Shown here: piece by piece, positions 27,807 through 36,735 of the stretch
Layout of the letters: the number at the start of each line of letters is the position of its first letter
How positions within the stretch are numbered: position 1 is the first letter of the stretch
Assembly (NCBI GenBank): GCA_964403075.1
Contig: CAYOEV010000004.1
Location: forward strand, 1-64,000
Direction of reading: 5' to 3'
DNA length: 64,000 nt
From: CAYOEV01 sp964403075
Lineage (GTDB): Bacteria > Bacteroidota > Bacteroidia > Cytophagales > Cyclobacteriaceae
The notes under the pieces: model-generated
Told to the model about the DNA's origin: nothing
The model's database searches: none
What the model saw: only the letters and a program-made list of their open reading frames with translations
Translations under genes and position numbers: made by a program

Positions 27807-28607
27807 ATGAGAAAGGGGATATTTCTTTTTGGTTTGCTGTGGTTAACAGGATTTACTGATGCCCAGGTTTTTTTGTTTCGAAACCAGCAGAATCTCGATA
27901 CCTTGAAAGCCATCATGAGTGAGCCTAATCACTGGGATTATTCGGGACAGGACAGTGTGCTTTGGTTTTTTGATTTCGGGATGCCCATCCAAATGGTGCG
28001 AGTAGAAAAGACAGCCGGTGGGTATCAACAAGTTTTCAAAGCCCTGTATGCCAATCATCAAAAGCGTGACCTTCTTACTTACACACGTCGCCTCACACCC
28101 GCAATATGGCAACATATCGTTGGCAAAATGGATGAAGATTTCTTCGAGATCGACAATTATGAGGGCGCACGTGCCAGGTCAGGCCTGGAAAATTGGGCGA
28201 TGGATGTTCATTTAGGAAAATTGGTTCGAAAGATTCAATACATCGGTGACGATAAAGGGCCAAACCGTAGTATTTATCGTGCAGGCAGTCGCCTTAAGGG
28301 ATTGTTCTTTGATGAAGTGCGGTATCATTGGCAAATCATGGATAGTGCTGGTGAGCCAGTAACAAAAGTGGACTTGAAATGGGGTTCTTTTAAAGATTTT
28401 GTGGTCAAGGGTGGGGTCTTCGAATACGCTGCCCCCATAGCGTGGAACAGAAAGTCTTATTTCTATGCCATGATCACCAAGGAAGGGTACAAAACGGTGA
28501 CCATCAAGGTAGACTTTGAAAGCTTGGAGGCAAGAGACACTGAAGGCACACATCTGGAGGATACACGTTGGATTACGCTGTACAAAACCGAAGAAGTATT
28601 CGACTGA
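27807..28607 (+). CDS. Unknown exported protein
   Basis: No family recognised. From the ATG at 27807 the 266-residue product begins with a clear signal peptide (MRKGIFLFGLLWLTGFTDAQ), which is why I prefer this start over one 39 bp upstream. The mature part is basic and aromatic-rich, with possible small-domain character. It contains a segment ending WITLYKTEEVFD that resembles the end of a carboxypeptidase-regulatory or Ig-like strand. The gene is probably expressed with or after the SDR gene (70 bp between) and precedes a small conserved-looking protein. Confidence 0.7.
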   Translation: MRKGIFLFGLLWLTGFTDAQVFLFRNQQNLDTLKAIMSEPNHWDYSGQDSVLWFFDFGMPIQMVRVEKTAGGYQQVFKALYANHQKRDLLTYTRRLTPAIWQHIVGKMDEDFFEIDNYEGARARSGLENWAMDVHLGKLVRKIQYIGDDKGPNRSIYRAGSRLKGLFFDEVRYHWQIMDSAGEPVTKVDLKWGSFKDFVVKGGVFEYAAPIAWNRKSYFYAMITKEGYKTVTIKVDFESLEARDTEGTHLEDTRWITLYKTEEVFD

Positions 28608-28689
28608 TTGGATATAAGAGGAATTTTTGATTGAAACTTTTAAAATCGGAATAAATTCAAGTATTTTGACATCGCGCTTACGGATTATT

Positions 28690-28980
28690 ATGGCGAAGCT
28701 CTTAATTGACCAGATCGTTACTTATGACTATCCCAAGTGCTTGGTGATTACGAAGCACGGCGAAACCATGGAACAACAGACGGTGGAAGTAGCGCATTCT
28801 ATCAATGATCAAAATTTGAAGGTAGATGACATCGTTGAAATCATCGAGGAACTGATCAAGGCGACCAAAACTTTCTATGTGGCCAACTATCCAAATCCGG
28901 CAGATGTGAGAGAAATGATCAAAAAGGACATTGAGACTATGCAGGCTTTGATCAAGGAAAACCAGGCCCAAGCAGGATAA
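28690..28980 (+). CDS. Small unknown protein
   Basis: A 96-residue acidic, helical, cytoplasmic protein starting AKLLIDQIVTYDYPKCLVIT. No known motif is seen, apart from a run of charged helix at the C terminus (VREMIKKDIETMQALIKEN). An in-frame start 63 bp upstream exists, but it would add a low-complexity extension, so I prefer the ATG at 28690. It is followed by tRNA-Leu after 60 bp. Confidence 0.65.
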   Translation: MAKLLIDQIVTYDYPKCLVITKHGETMEQQTVEVAHSINDQNLKVDDIVEIIEELIKATKTFYVANYPNPADVREMIKKDIETMQALIKENQAQAG

Positions 28981-29040
28981 GTGATTGCTTTTTGACTAAT
29001 TTTGCCCTCTTTTCAGCCAAAAAATGTTGTGAAATTTAAT

Positions 29041-29124
29041 GCCCAGGTGCTGAAACTGGTAGACAGGCATGGTTGAGGGCCATGTGTCCGTATGGACGTG
29101 CGGGTTCGACTCCCGCTCTGGGCA
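29041..29124 (+). tRNA. tRNA-Leu (anticodon GAG)
   Basis: Full cloverleaf with a long variable arm. The acceptor is GCCCAGG paired with TCTGGGC, discriminator A at 29124. The anticodon stem is CATGG/CCATG with loop TTGAGGG, giving anticodon GAG (codons CTC/CTT). The T loop is GGTTCGACTCC. The 3' CCA is not encoded. Confidence 0.96.
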
Positions 29125-29455
29125 CATTGATTCCATTCGCCAATCGTTTTATGCTGTCCTGACTCGTTGTGGTTGTATACATGGGCTTAGGTTTTTCTTG
29201 TTTTCATTTTTATGACTTGTCGGCATAGCTCTATCAGGTACACTGAACTTTTTTTTACTTAATGTGCCACTTTTGATTGGAGTAGGCCGCGTTTTTTGCA
29301 AGATCAACCAATTGAAATGAGCGATCTGTGCCACGACTGAAAGACAGATGACTAGAACGTATAATCAGAGAGAGATAGGGGAGTGAAATGAAGTAACTGG
29401 CTGAATGCCTCCTCATTTGATGGCCATGCAACCATTGAATATGGCAAATTCAGCC
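29125..29455. other. Intergenic stretch, no gene seen
   Basis: About 330 bp between tRNA-Leu(GAG) and the exported protein gene. It is AT-rich with T runs. No repeat of the tRNA 3' end was found, so there is no sign of an integrated element. Short open frames on the minus strand lack protein-like composition. Confidence 0.5.
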
Positions 29456-30079
29456 TCAATCGATAAGTTTGAGGCCCCCATAAGCATTAATGGTCGCGTT
29501 TTTCAGTAGCTCCCGGTAAAATAAATCGGAGTGATGTAACAAATACTGTTTGGCATCATTACTAAAATCACCACCAAAAGGACCGTCCTTATAATGGGCG
29601 GGAATTTCGTCACGTTTCTCAAGGGCATAATCGACAAGCAAAACTGGTATTTGATCCATAAGCATGTCACCCGTCGGCCGGTTGCTGGCTATCCAGGCTT
29701 CTGTCTGCGTCACAATATACTCGAACGCACGGTTGAATGGTGGCGGGGCAGACAGAAATGCCCGACTCATCGTCACATATACCGGGCAGCTTTCAATACT
29801 GTTTAGTATCACCTTCAAGACTACTTGCTGCTGTACTTCACTACGTGGGAGGGTGGGATTTTTACGAACGAGCTGGTTGGTGAGCCCTTTTAGCTCCGCT
29901 TCGTGACGCCGTGCCAGATTCCGGGCGGCAGTTTCAAACTTTTTCTGTGCCAGTGAATCATCTGTATTAATTTCCTGAATCATTGTACAAAATTTACCGC
30001 TCAATGACTGGTAGTTGGTTTGGCCGTAAAGGATGTATCCGCACGTTATGCATGCCAATGAAAATAAGATATGTTTCAT
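29456..30079 (-). CDS. Unknown exported protein
   Basis: A 207-residue protein with a signal peptide (about 1-19, ending LYGQ). The mature part is mainly helical, with Glu/Lys-rich segments and a possible amphipathic repeat between residues 45 and 130. It has three Cys in the mature part or at its edge. I recognise no family. It stands alone, about 95 bp downstream of acs on the same strand, and may be read through from it. Confidence 0.65.
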   Translation of the reverse strand: MKHILFSLACITCGYILYGQTNYQSLSGKFCTMIQEINTDDSLAQKKFETAARNLARRHEAELKGLTNQLVRKNPTLPRSEVQQQVVLKVILNSIESCPVYVTMSRAFLSAPPPFNRAFEYIVTQTEAWIASNRPTGDMLMDQIPVLLVDYALEKRDEIPAHYKDGPFGGDFSNDAKQYLLHHSDLFYRELLKNATINAYGGLKLID

Positions 30080-30173
30080 GTAGCAAAGTTAACCAAAGCG
30101 AAAGCTGGTTTGTTTTTTTGTACATCATTAAGTGAGGCCATCTCTTTTAGAAGCCGACCCCTGATGACCCAAT

Positions 30174-32069
30174 CTATTTGGCTCCCTCGATGATTGCTTC
30201 CACTACCTCAGGGTTGAGCAATGTGCTGGTATCACCCATATGGTCTGTATCCTTGCTCGCAACATTTCGTAGAATACGTCGCATGATTTTACCCGAACGC
30301 GTTTTGGGCAAACCGCCGACGATTTGAATTTTGTCCGGTTTGGCAATTGGACCAATCAATTTTTTCACCGTTTCCTTTATTTCATTGATCAGGTTTTCTT
30401 CCGACCTGCCTTCCATGTCACAAATCACAAAGGCATAAATGCCCTGTCCCTTCACGGTGTGCGGATAGCCCACCACCGCCGATTCAATCACTTTAGGGTG
30501 TTCATTGATGGCATTTTCCACTTCGGCCGTGCCCATCCGGTGTCCGCTCACGTTGATCACATCATCCACGCGTCCGAGAATTCTCAGGTAACCGTCATGG
30601 TCTCGTTTGGCGCCGTCACCGGTGAAATACATACCTGGGTAGGTAGAAAAATAGGTTTGCCTGCAACGCTCGTGGTCGCCGTAAGTAGTTCGGAGCATGG
30701 ACGGCCAGGGGTGTTTAATGCACAAATTGCCCTGTACATTGGGGCCATTTAGTTCGTTACCTTCACTGTCAACGATCACCGGCTGCACACCCGGCAGCGG
30801 CAGAGATGCGTGGGTAGGTTTGTTGGGAGTGATGCCTGCCAAAGCAGAAATCATGATGCCACCTGTTTCTGTTTGCCACCAGGTATCTACCAGCGGACAG
30901 TTGCCTTTGCCGACATGGTCGTGGTACCAATGCCAGGCTTCTTCATTGATGGGCTCGCCGACCGATCCGATCACTTTAAGCGATTCCAAACTATAGGGTT
31001 CCAAGGGATCCAGTCCATAGGCCTGCAGCGCACGTATGGCTGTAGGCGCCGTATAGAATTGATTGACCTGGTGCTTATCACAAATTTCCCAGAATCTTCC
31101 GGGATGTGGATGAGTAGGTACTCCCTCAAACATCAGTGTAGTTGCACCTGCCAGCAGCGGCCCATAGACAATGTAGGAATGTCCGGTAATCCAACCCACA
31201 TCAGCGGTACACCAGTAGACGTCATCCTGCATGTATTGAAACACGTTTAAGAAAGAATAGTAAGTATACACCATGTAACCCCCTATCGTATGTACAACCC
31301 CTTTCGGCTTGCCAGTGGACCCGGAGGTATACAAGATGAAGAGCATGTCTTCTGCATCCATTATTTCTGCCCGGTGTTCGGTGGGTTGCCCATCTATCGC
31401 ATCGTGCCACCAAATGTCGCGGCGCTCTATCATTGAGACTTCTGTTTTAGTGCGTTGTACGACGATCACCTTTTCCACTGATTCGGTTTTTTTCAATGCT
31501 TCGTCTACCACTTCTTTTACAGGGATTACTTTGGTCCCACGGAAATTACCATCGGCCGTGAGTACCATTTTGGCATTACAGTCATTGATCCGATCGGCCA
31601 GCGCATTGGCTGAAAAGCCAGCAAAAACCACTGAATGTATCGCACCTAACCGTGCACAAGCCAGCATAGCTATGGCCGCCTCTGGCACCATAGGCATGTA
31701 GATGATGACGCGGTCGCCCTTTTCCACACCCTGGTTTGTGAGGGCATTGCTAAACTGACAGACTTTTTTGTGCAATTCGCCATAGGAAATCACCCGGTGC
31801 GTTTCTTGCGGATCATTGGGCTCCCAGATGATGGCTGGTTTGTCCGCATGTGTGAAAAGCTGCCGTTCAAAGATGTTTTCAGTGATATTCAGTTTCCCGT
31901 TTAGGAACCATTTGACGTCAGACCTGTTAAAATCCCATTCACAGATTTTATCCCATCTTTTGTGCCAGTGAAAAGTATCGGCTATCCTGGCCCAAAATTG
32001 TTCAGGTTCCTGAATACTTCGCTGATACTCATAAATGTAGCCGGGTAGTGTATGTATGCGATTGCTCAT
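30174..32069 (-). CDS. acs: Acetyl-CoA synthetase (AMP-forming)
   Basis: Activates acetate to acetyl-CoA via acetyl-AMP (631 residues, normal length). Adenylate-forming motifs are all present: the P-loop-like YTSGSTGKPKG (near 255-265), the DTWWQTETGG acetate/ATP motif, YFTGDGAKRDHDGY, the hinge RILGRVDDVINVSGHR and the C-terminal catalytic lysine in PKTRSGKIMRR, the site regulated by acetylation in other bacteria. An inverted repeat CTGATC-N13-GATCAG lies 45 bp upstream. No adjoining acetate permease. Confidence 0.97.
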   Translation of the reverse strand: MSNRIHTLPGYIYEYQRSIQEPEQFWARIADTFHWHKRWDKICEWDFNRSDVKWFLNGKLNITENIFERQLFTHADKPAIIWEPNDPQETHRVISYGELHKKVCQFSNALTNQGVEKGDRVIIYMPMVPEAAIAMLACARLGAIHSVVFAGFSANALADRINDCNAKMVLTADGNFRGTKVIPVKEVVDEALKKTESVEKVIVVQRTKTEVSMIERRDIWWHDAIDGQPTEHRAEIMDAEDMLFILYTSGSTGKPKGVVHTIGGYMVYTYYSFLNVFQYMQDDVYWCTADVGWITGHSYIVYGPLLAGATTLMFEGVPTHPHPGRFWEICDKHQVNQFYTAPTAIRALQAYGLDPLEPYSLESLKVIGSVGEPINEEAWHWYHDHVGKGNCPLVDTWWQTETGGIMISALAGITPNKPTHASLPLPGVQPVIVDSEGNELNGPNVQGNLCIKHPWPSMLRTTYGDHERCRQTYFSTYPGMYFTGDGAKRDHDGYLRILGRVDDVINVSGHRMGTAEVENAINEHPKVIESAVVGYPHTVKGQGIYAFVICDMEGRSEENLINEIKETVKKLIGPIAKPDKIQIVGGLPKTRSGKIMRRILRNVASKDTDHMGDTSTLLNPEVVEAIIEGAK

Positions 32070-32577
32070 GGTCGGTTTGAGTTAAATCAACTGCTCATTT
32101 CTTGTGGCAACATGCTGATCTAATAAAGGGTTTGATCAGTGGTGATAGGTGGGGGTTGTCTGAAAGTGAGTGTACTCATTTGTGTTGAAATTCTCTTGGT
32201 GATGCATATCCCATCTCTACTAAAAACATGCTGCCATACCCTTAAACGGGCTACCAAATTGGCACAAAGGCCACCAGCTCCCTGCATTTTATCTGGTTTA
32301 AGCTTTCAATTTCAGAAGCTACCAAAAATCTGGTTTAAATCCTCAGTGTTTATGTTTTTTATGATTCTCAATGCCTGTTCTAAGGTCATTCATTCCTGCG
32401 TGTCGAACGAATGATTTTTCCGACATGTAAAATATTGGGTGCAGCCTTTCGTCATTAGATGACGGTTTGTCTGTGCTTAGTCAAGTGAGGCGAGAAGGTT
32501 TGCCATGGCAGGCAGGTGTTTCTGGTGATATGGATAAATGGATATGCGCGATCTCGTCCGCTCCATCTGCACAGATA
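32070..32577. other. Intergenic region upstream of acs
   Basis: About 550 bp without a convincing gene. It contains the inverted repeat CTGATC (32115-32120)/GATCAG (32134-32139), a candidate acs operator. A plus-strand frame of 91 codons (32139-32414) is Cys/Leu/Lys-rich and has no motif; I treat it as chance. Confidence 0.5.
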
Positions 32578-32602
32578 AAAAGCCCTCGTTAGAGGGCCTT
32601 TT
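32578..32602. terminator. Bidirectional terminator hairpin
   Basis: AAAAGCCCTC, loop GTTA, GAGGGCCTTTT. The stem is GCCCTC (32582-32587)/GAGGGC (32592-32597), with an A tract on one side and a T tract on the other, so it can act on both strands. It ends the UPF0114/YqhA gene on the minus strand. Confidence 0.7.
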
Positions 32603-32623
32603 GATAGGTTGACAAAAAAACGT

Positions 32624-33223
32624 TTAATGTCCTGCCATGTCTCCTTTACTTGTACCTTCTTCCAACTTCCTCGCTCTTCGTGCCTCTTTTTCAGGTTTAA
32701 CATGGTAACTGTGTGTGATTTTTTCAGTTTGCGACAGCAGCAATGCGCTAAGGATGAAAACCATGTGAATGACAATTTCAATGATAATACCTTCCGCACC
32801 GGTTTTTTCCTCAGCTTCTCGATAATCAATAAACGTTTTCAGCAATTGGACCCCGGAGATAGAAGCCAAAGAAGTGGCCAATTTGATTTTCAGCTGGCCG
32901 GCATCCAAGTCCTCCAACCACAATGGTTTATCCTCGTGCATATCTACATTGATACGGCTGGTGAAAATAGAGTATCCCCCGATGGTGACCATGATTACCA
33001 GGTTCATTACCATAGAAATGTCCACCAGGTTTAGAACCTTTAACATCATCTTGGTTTCCTGAAGATCGCCAACATGGATAAAAACGTAAAGTAGCTCTTC
33101 GTAAAATTTGATCAAATACAACACTGATGCAATGATCAAACCGGCATAAAGAGGGGCCTGGACCCAGCGGGACCAAAACATGAATCCTTCAAAAAAGTTC
33201 TCAAATCTTTTCAATGTGCTCAT
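32624..33223 (-). CDS. UPF0114 (YqhA-type) membrane protein
   Basis: A 199-residue inner-membrane protein with about four membrane segments. The signature block FMFWSRWVQAPLYAGLI near the N terminus and the later MNLVIMVTIGGYSIF correspond to the conserved parts of the UPF0114 family. The C terminus is charged (KPEKEARRARKLEEG). The molecular function is unknown. It is followed on the same strand, 62 bp upstream, by an RDD protein gene, another small membrane protein; a common transcript is possible. Confidence 0.88.
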   Translation of the reverse strand: MSTLKRFENFFEGFMFWSRWVQAPLYAGLIIASVLYLIKFYEELLYVFIHVGDLQETKMMLKVLNLVDISMVMNLVIMVTIGGYSIFTSRINVDMHEDKPLWLEDLDAGQLKIKLATSLASISGVQLLKTFIDYREAEEKTGAEGIIIEIVIHMVFILSALLLSQTEKITHSYHVKPEKEARRARKLEEGTSKGDMAGH

Positions 33224-33285
33224 TAATTAAGGCAAGTGTATAATCAACAAAAACAAACTTTCTCTTCTGAAAGGGCCAATATACT

Positions 33286-33675
33286 TCATTTTTCAGCAAC
33301 AGACACCACTGTTTGTGCCATCAAGTCGTGCAGAGCTTGTTTTCGGGGGTGAAGCATGATGAGAAAAAACCCCCCGAAGAAGAGCAACAGGCTTACGGGT
33401 TTGGTCAGGTTTCTCACCATTGATTGTATGGGCCATTGCCATTCGGTCAGGCTCTTCACTTCAACACCTATGTATTTTTTACCTGGTGTCGCGTTCCAGT
33501 TGCTGCTTTCAAAACCTATGAAATACAGTAAATAAACCCCGATCACCAGGACGATGAGGGTCCGATCTCCCTCAACTAACCAGCTCAAAAGATAGAATAC
33601 TGGCAGTAGCAGCAGTAAGTCGAGGGTGTGGGCCATCATCCTTTGAGAAAACTCGGCATAGGTATAACGCGTCAA
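33286..33675 (-). CDS. RDD-family membrane protein
   Basis: A 129-residue protein with three or four membrane segments. The RDD hallmark residues are partly visible: the N-terminal FSQRMMAHTLDLLLLLPVFYLL has R10 and the D of HTLD, and a later GKKYIGVEV follows the loop. The final RKQALHDLMAQTVVV is the typical RDD end motif. Family function is poorly defined (transport or membrane maintenance has been proposed). Confidence 0.85.
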   Translation of the reverse strand: MTRYTYAEFSQRMMAHTLDLLLLLPVFYLLSWLVEGDRTLIVLVIGVYLLYFIGFESSNWNATPGKKYIGVEVKSLTEWQWPIQSMVRNLTKPVSLLLFFGGFFLIMLHPRKQALHDLMAQTVVSVAEK

Positions 33676-33712
33676 TTTTTACTAATTTTAAAGGGCACCA
33701 TTTCAAACATGC

Positions 33713-34711
33713 ATGAAAGTACTCAAGATCGTTGGCATTATTCTATTAATTATTGTGGCAGTTACCTTAGGGATTTCTGTGATTTTGCCATCCAGTGCTG
33801 CACTGGAGCGTAGCATCGTCATTGATGCCGCAAGGGATGCCGTATTCGCCGAATTGGATGGATTTCAGACATTCAATGAATTCTCTGCCTGGTTCGACCG
33901 TGACCCGGAAGCGCGTTACGTTTTTTCAGGTCCTTTATACGGTGTGGGCGCCAAGTTATCCTGGACGAGTAAAAGGTCTGATGTGGGAAATGGATCAATG
34001 GAAATCGTCGAGATGGTACCGTATGAGTCTGTGACGCTTAAGTTGAACTTTGAAGGTTACAAAGGCGATCCACGTGCAAAGTGGCTGCTTAGCGATGAGG
34101 GAGACAAAACAAGGCTTACCTATGCGTACAAGGAAGGGCAACTGGGTTTTGTTGAGAGGTTCGTGTTTGCCTTCATCAAAGGATCTTTGGCCAAAGACTA
34201 TGAGGAAACACTGACTAAACTGAAACAGCGGGTAGAAAGTCGGCCTGATTTTCCGATGCCCATTTCCCGAGAAACAGGGGAGCCCATTTATTTTTTAGGG
34301 TACTCCACTACCAGCACCACCGATGAGGTCGTATTGAATGCAGACATGGCAGAAGGTTATGGGCTGTTGCATGATGTATTGCGTGGAGCTGGTGTTTCGG
34401 CTACAGGTGATCCCATGGCTATTTTTCACCACCACGATCGCCATGCCATCCGGATGACACTGGGTCTTCCGGTACCTGAGGATTTTTCATTCAAGGGTGA
34501 GGAGGTGAGCACCCAATCACTGGATGCCCGCCTGGTGATAAGAGCGGTGCATTATGGAAACCTTGAAAACATACATGAGACACATGCTCTGATAGACGAA
34601 TACATGACTTTTTACAAACTTGATAAGGCAGGTGATCCTTGGGAAGTATACGTGACCCCACCGGAAACCAACCCTTTGGATCTCACACATGTGTACTATC
34701 CTGTGAAATAA
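33713..34711 (+). CDS. Fusion of SRPBCC (START-like) and GyrI-like ligand-binding domains
   Basis: A 332-residue protein. An N-terminal membrane segment (about 5-24) precedes an SRPBCC/polyketide-cyclase-like domain (about 30-170; WTSKRSDVGNGSME is typical). A GyrI-like/AraC-effector-binding domain follows (about 185-330), ending with the motif DPWEVYVTPP. Both domains bind small hydrophobic ligands in known families, but no DNA-binding part is present. I infer a membrane-tethered ligand-binding or detoxifying protein. A hairpin terminator follows the stop. Confidence 0.82.
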   Translation: MKVLKIVGIILLIIVAVTLGISVILPSSAALERSIVIDAARDAVFAELDGFQTFNEFSAWFDRDPEARYVFSGPLYGVGAKLSWTSKRSDVGNGSMEIVEMVPYESVTLKLNFEGYKGDPRAKWLLSDEGDKTRLTYAYKEGQLGFVERFVFAFIKGSLAKDYEETLTKLKQRVESRPDFPMPISRETGEPIYFLGYSTTSTTDEVVLNADMAEGYGLLHDVLRGAGVSATGDPMAIFHHHDRHAIRMTLGLPVPEDFSFKGEEVSTQSLDARLVIRAVHYGNLENIHETHALIDEYMTFYKLDKAGDPWEVYVTPPETNPLDLTHVYYPVK

Positions 34712-34735
34712 AAAAACCTTCTTGAGAAGGCTTTT
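34711..34735. terminator. Bidirectional terminator between the SRPBCC gene and tRNA-Leu
   Basis: AAAAAA, CCTTC (34717-34721), loop TTGA, GAAGG (34726-34730), CTTTTG. It can end the plus-strand SRPBCC-GyrI gene and the minus-strand tRNA transcript. Confidence 0.65.
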
Positions 34736-34736
34736 G

Positions 34737-34818
34737 TACCAAAGGAGGGAGTCGAACCCTCACTCCCGAAGGAACACGAGTTTGAGTCGTGCGCGTCTAC
34801 CAATTCCGCCACTTTGGC
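34737..34818 (-). tRNA. tRNA-Leu (anticodon CAA)
   Basis: On the minus strand: acceptor GCCAAAG/CTTTGGT, discriminator A, D arm GGCGGAATTGGTAGACGC, and anticodon stem CACGA/TCGTG with loop CTCAAAC, giving anticodon CAA for codon TTG. It has a long variable arm and T loop GGTTCGACTCC. CCA is not encoded. Confidence 0.96.
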
Positions 34819-35181
34819 AAATGGTTGGCAAAATTAGACAAACTTAACTTTTGCCGCAATGTTCCATTCATTTAAACAGCGCACACCGGTAGATTTTTAT
34901 TTCCTGACCTATTAGTGAAAGGTTAATTTCTTCACTGATTTAAAAGATTACTGATTCAGAAACCGAATTTGAACGGATGCCAGCCAAGGATGCAACAGAC
35001 GATTTGAGGGGGTTAGATAAGTTGCAATGAAGAAAAACAACCATCTTTGGGTACCATTTTTTCTATGTACTACCAATGATTTTTTGAGGCGTACCAGACA
35101 TTTTGATAATTAAGGGTGGCTTTTTGTCATCCTTGAAGCTTTGGATTACGTTTAATCTACGGTACAATGTATTTTTGTTTT
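34819..35181. other. Intergenic region, AT-rich, no gene seen
   Basis: About 360 bp between tRNA-Leu and the lipoprotein gene. TATTTTTG at 35170-35177 matches the -7 consensus but sits only 4 bp before the lipoprotein ATG, so it would give an almost leaderless mRNA. I see no other feature. Confidence 0.4.
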
Positions 35182-35661
35182 ATGCGGAGGTTTTCGATAG
35201 TTGCGGTCGTGTTAATCATGATATTGACTGGTTGTCAGGAGGAAGAAATGGCCAACGAAGTCTCGTTCGAATTATTTCAGGCGGGGTTCAAACCAACCCG
35301 TGGAGCCGTCAACTTCACAGAACTGGGTCCTGCGAAGATCCGCGTTCATGTGGATTTAAGTCCGATCGGTGAAGGGGAATATGCCGCGCACTTGCATTAT
35401 GGGAATATTCGCGAAGTTGGGGAATTGGCTTATCGTCTGACACCAGTGAATGGAGAGACCGGACAAAGCGTGACAGTTCTTGATCAGGTGGTTTTACCCG
35501 ATGGCGAACTATTGACCTTTGAAGTGCTGGAGCGGATGAACGGGAGCGTGAAGGTGCATCAAAACACGGAGCTTTTTTCCAATCTCGTGCTGGCCTACGG
35601 CAATGTAGGTGCCAATGACAATTACCTTTCTGCAGGCATTGCCCAATGTACAGGTCACTGA
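35182..35661 (+). CDS. Unknown lipoprotein
   Basis: From the ATG at 35182 the 159-residue product begins with a lipoprotein signal (MRRFSIVAVVLIMILTGC; lipid-modified Cys18). The ATG at 35167 would place five residues before this signal and is less likely. The mature domain is all-beta in appearance, with an AAHLHYGN motif reminiscent of CHRD or Cu/Zn-superoxide-dismutase-like folds, but I cannot assign it. The 3' end overlaps the convergent monooxygenase-fold gene by 7 bp. Confidence 0.7.
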   Translation: MRRFSIVAVVLIMILTGCQEEEMANEVSFELFQAGFKPTRGAVNFTELGPAKIRVHVDLSPIGEGEYAAHLHYGNIREVGELAYRLTPVNGETGQSVTVLDQVVLPDGELLTFEVLERMNGSVKVHQNTELFSNLVLAYGNVGANDNYLSAGIAQCTGH

Positions 35662-35939
35662 TCTACCAGTGAAAAGGCCATGGGCTTGCCATTGAAGCAA
35701 ACTTTGGTTTTTTTCCAGGTTTGAGAGAATAGTTCAGATAGCCGATATTTTTCCAATGCTGCTTCGTTGACCCAACCACTCAGGGTGTAGTAGACGTTTT
35801 CATGGCTGGAATCTTTCTTTAAACTTACATGGTGGCAGCCTTCAAAGTCGCGAATTCTGGGTTGGGCGGCCTCAAAAACTGAGAAGAATTCTTCCAGTCT
35901 GTCTGGGTCAAATTCCATGCGTACGACTCGGATTAACAT
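35655..35939 (-). CDS. ABM-fold (antibiotic biosynthesis monooxygenase-like) protein
   Basis: A 94-residue dimeric ferredoxin-like (ABM) domain protein. MLIRVVRMEFDPDRLEEFFSVF is the classical first strand and helix, followed by RDFEGCHHVSLKKDSSHENV. Members include heme-degrading and quinol monooxygenases and many proteins of unknown role. No catalytic signature beyond the fold can be read. It is 4 bp downstream of the SAM hydroxide adenosyltransferase gene, probably one operon. Confidence 0.82.
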   Translation of the reverse strand: MLIRVVRMEFDPDRLEEFFSVFEAAQPRIRDFEGCHHVSLKKDSSHENVYYTLSGWVNEAALEKYRLSELFSQTWKKTKVCFNGKPMAFSLVDQ

Positions 35940-35943
35940 AGAT

Positions 35944-36720
35944 TCATGATTTGAAATTTATGATTACATTATCGTCACGTTTCAATCCCAGTAAATCACT
36001 TGCACGTCCTTTATTAATGCCTATCTCTAGCCAGTGATCTGAATTGAAAAGTACAAAACAATCTCCATCTTCGACGTCGAAATAATTTTGATGAAGTCTG
36101 CTAAAGCGCTCCCGGGCAAATACCACCTGATAGCCGACTTTGCCTCCCAGTATTTTCATCAGGTCATCAAAGTAGGTCTGGTGGATATTGGTGATCAGGT
36201 TTCCGTAATGATCCACATGGATAATCTGCCCAACAATTTCTTTTTTGGTGGCCTTGACCACTGACTTCGTGTGTTGGATCACCTGAATCGGAGGCCCCAG
36301 TTTGTTCAAGGGTTGTCCATGTGCCAGGGCCACGCACGCAGCCACCATGTGATCCAGAACGGGGAAGGTTGGGTGAGTAGTTGTGGGTAGCGCCACAGGA
36401 TGCTGGGTCAGCTTTTCATCTACCAGGCCCAGTAAACCGCTATTAAAAGTCACAAAAAAATGTCCGTTCAGCTCGGCAGCAATGGCTGCCTGTTGTCTTT
36501 GATAAACTGCATCGACCGCCATTAAGTGCACGGTACCTTTTGGGAATTTTGGGTAATAATGGCCGGCGATCATGGCGGCGTGTCCGATATCGAATGGCCG
36601 AATGCGGTGAGAGGCATCGATGATGGGTAACGTTGGGTCTTGTGAGAGTATCGCTCCCTTCACGGCAGCCACGTAGGCATCTTCTTCACCAAAGTCAGAC
36701 ATAAACGTGATTACTGCCAT
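35944..36720 (-). CDS. SAM hydroxide adenosyltransferase (DUF62 family)
   Basis: Family members hydrolyse S-adenosylmethionine to adenosine and methionine (established for archaeal and bacterial DUF62 proteins). The 258-residue sequence starts with the conserved ITFMSDFGEEDAYVAAVKG, where the Asp residues bind ribose. It continues with IDASHRIRPFDIGHAA, a GLVDE motif and a C-terminal beta domain with HVDHYGNLITNI. It is adjacent to the ABM gene and divergent from phoH (15 bp apart), an arrangement common in Cytophagales. Confidence 0.92.
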   Translation of the reverse strand: MAVITFMSDFGEEDAYVAAVKGAILSQDPTLPIIDASHRIRPFDIGHAAMIAGHYYPKFPKGTVHLMAVDAVYQRQQAAIAAELNGHFFVTFNSGLLGLVDEKLTQHPVALPTTTHPTFPVLDHMVAACVALAHGQPLNKLGPPIQVIQHTKSVVKATKKEIVGQIIHVDHYGNLITNIHQTYFDDLMKILGGKVGYQVVFARERFSRLHQNYFDVEDGDCFVLFNSDHWLEIGINKGRASDLLGLKRDDNVIINFKS

Positions 36721-36735
36721 CGGGCAAAGAGAATA

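Noticed and set aside
29041..29124. Integration site of a mobile element at the tRNA-Leu 3' end
   Set aside because: No direct repeat of the tRNA 3' end, integrase or altered composition is found nearby.
32139..32414. 91-codon plus-strand gene in the region upstream of acs
   Set aside because: Unusual Cys- and Leu-rich composition, no motif, and no visible promoter.
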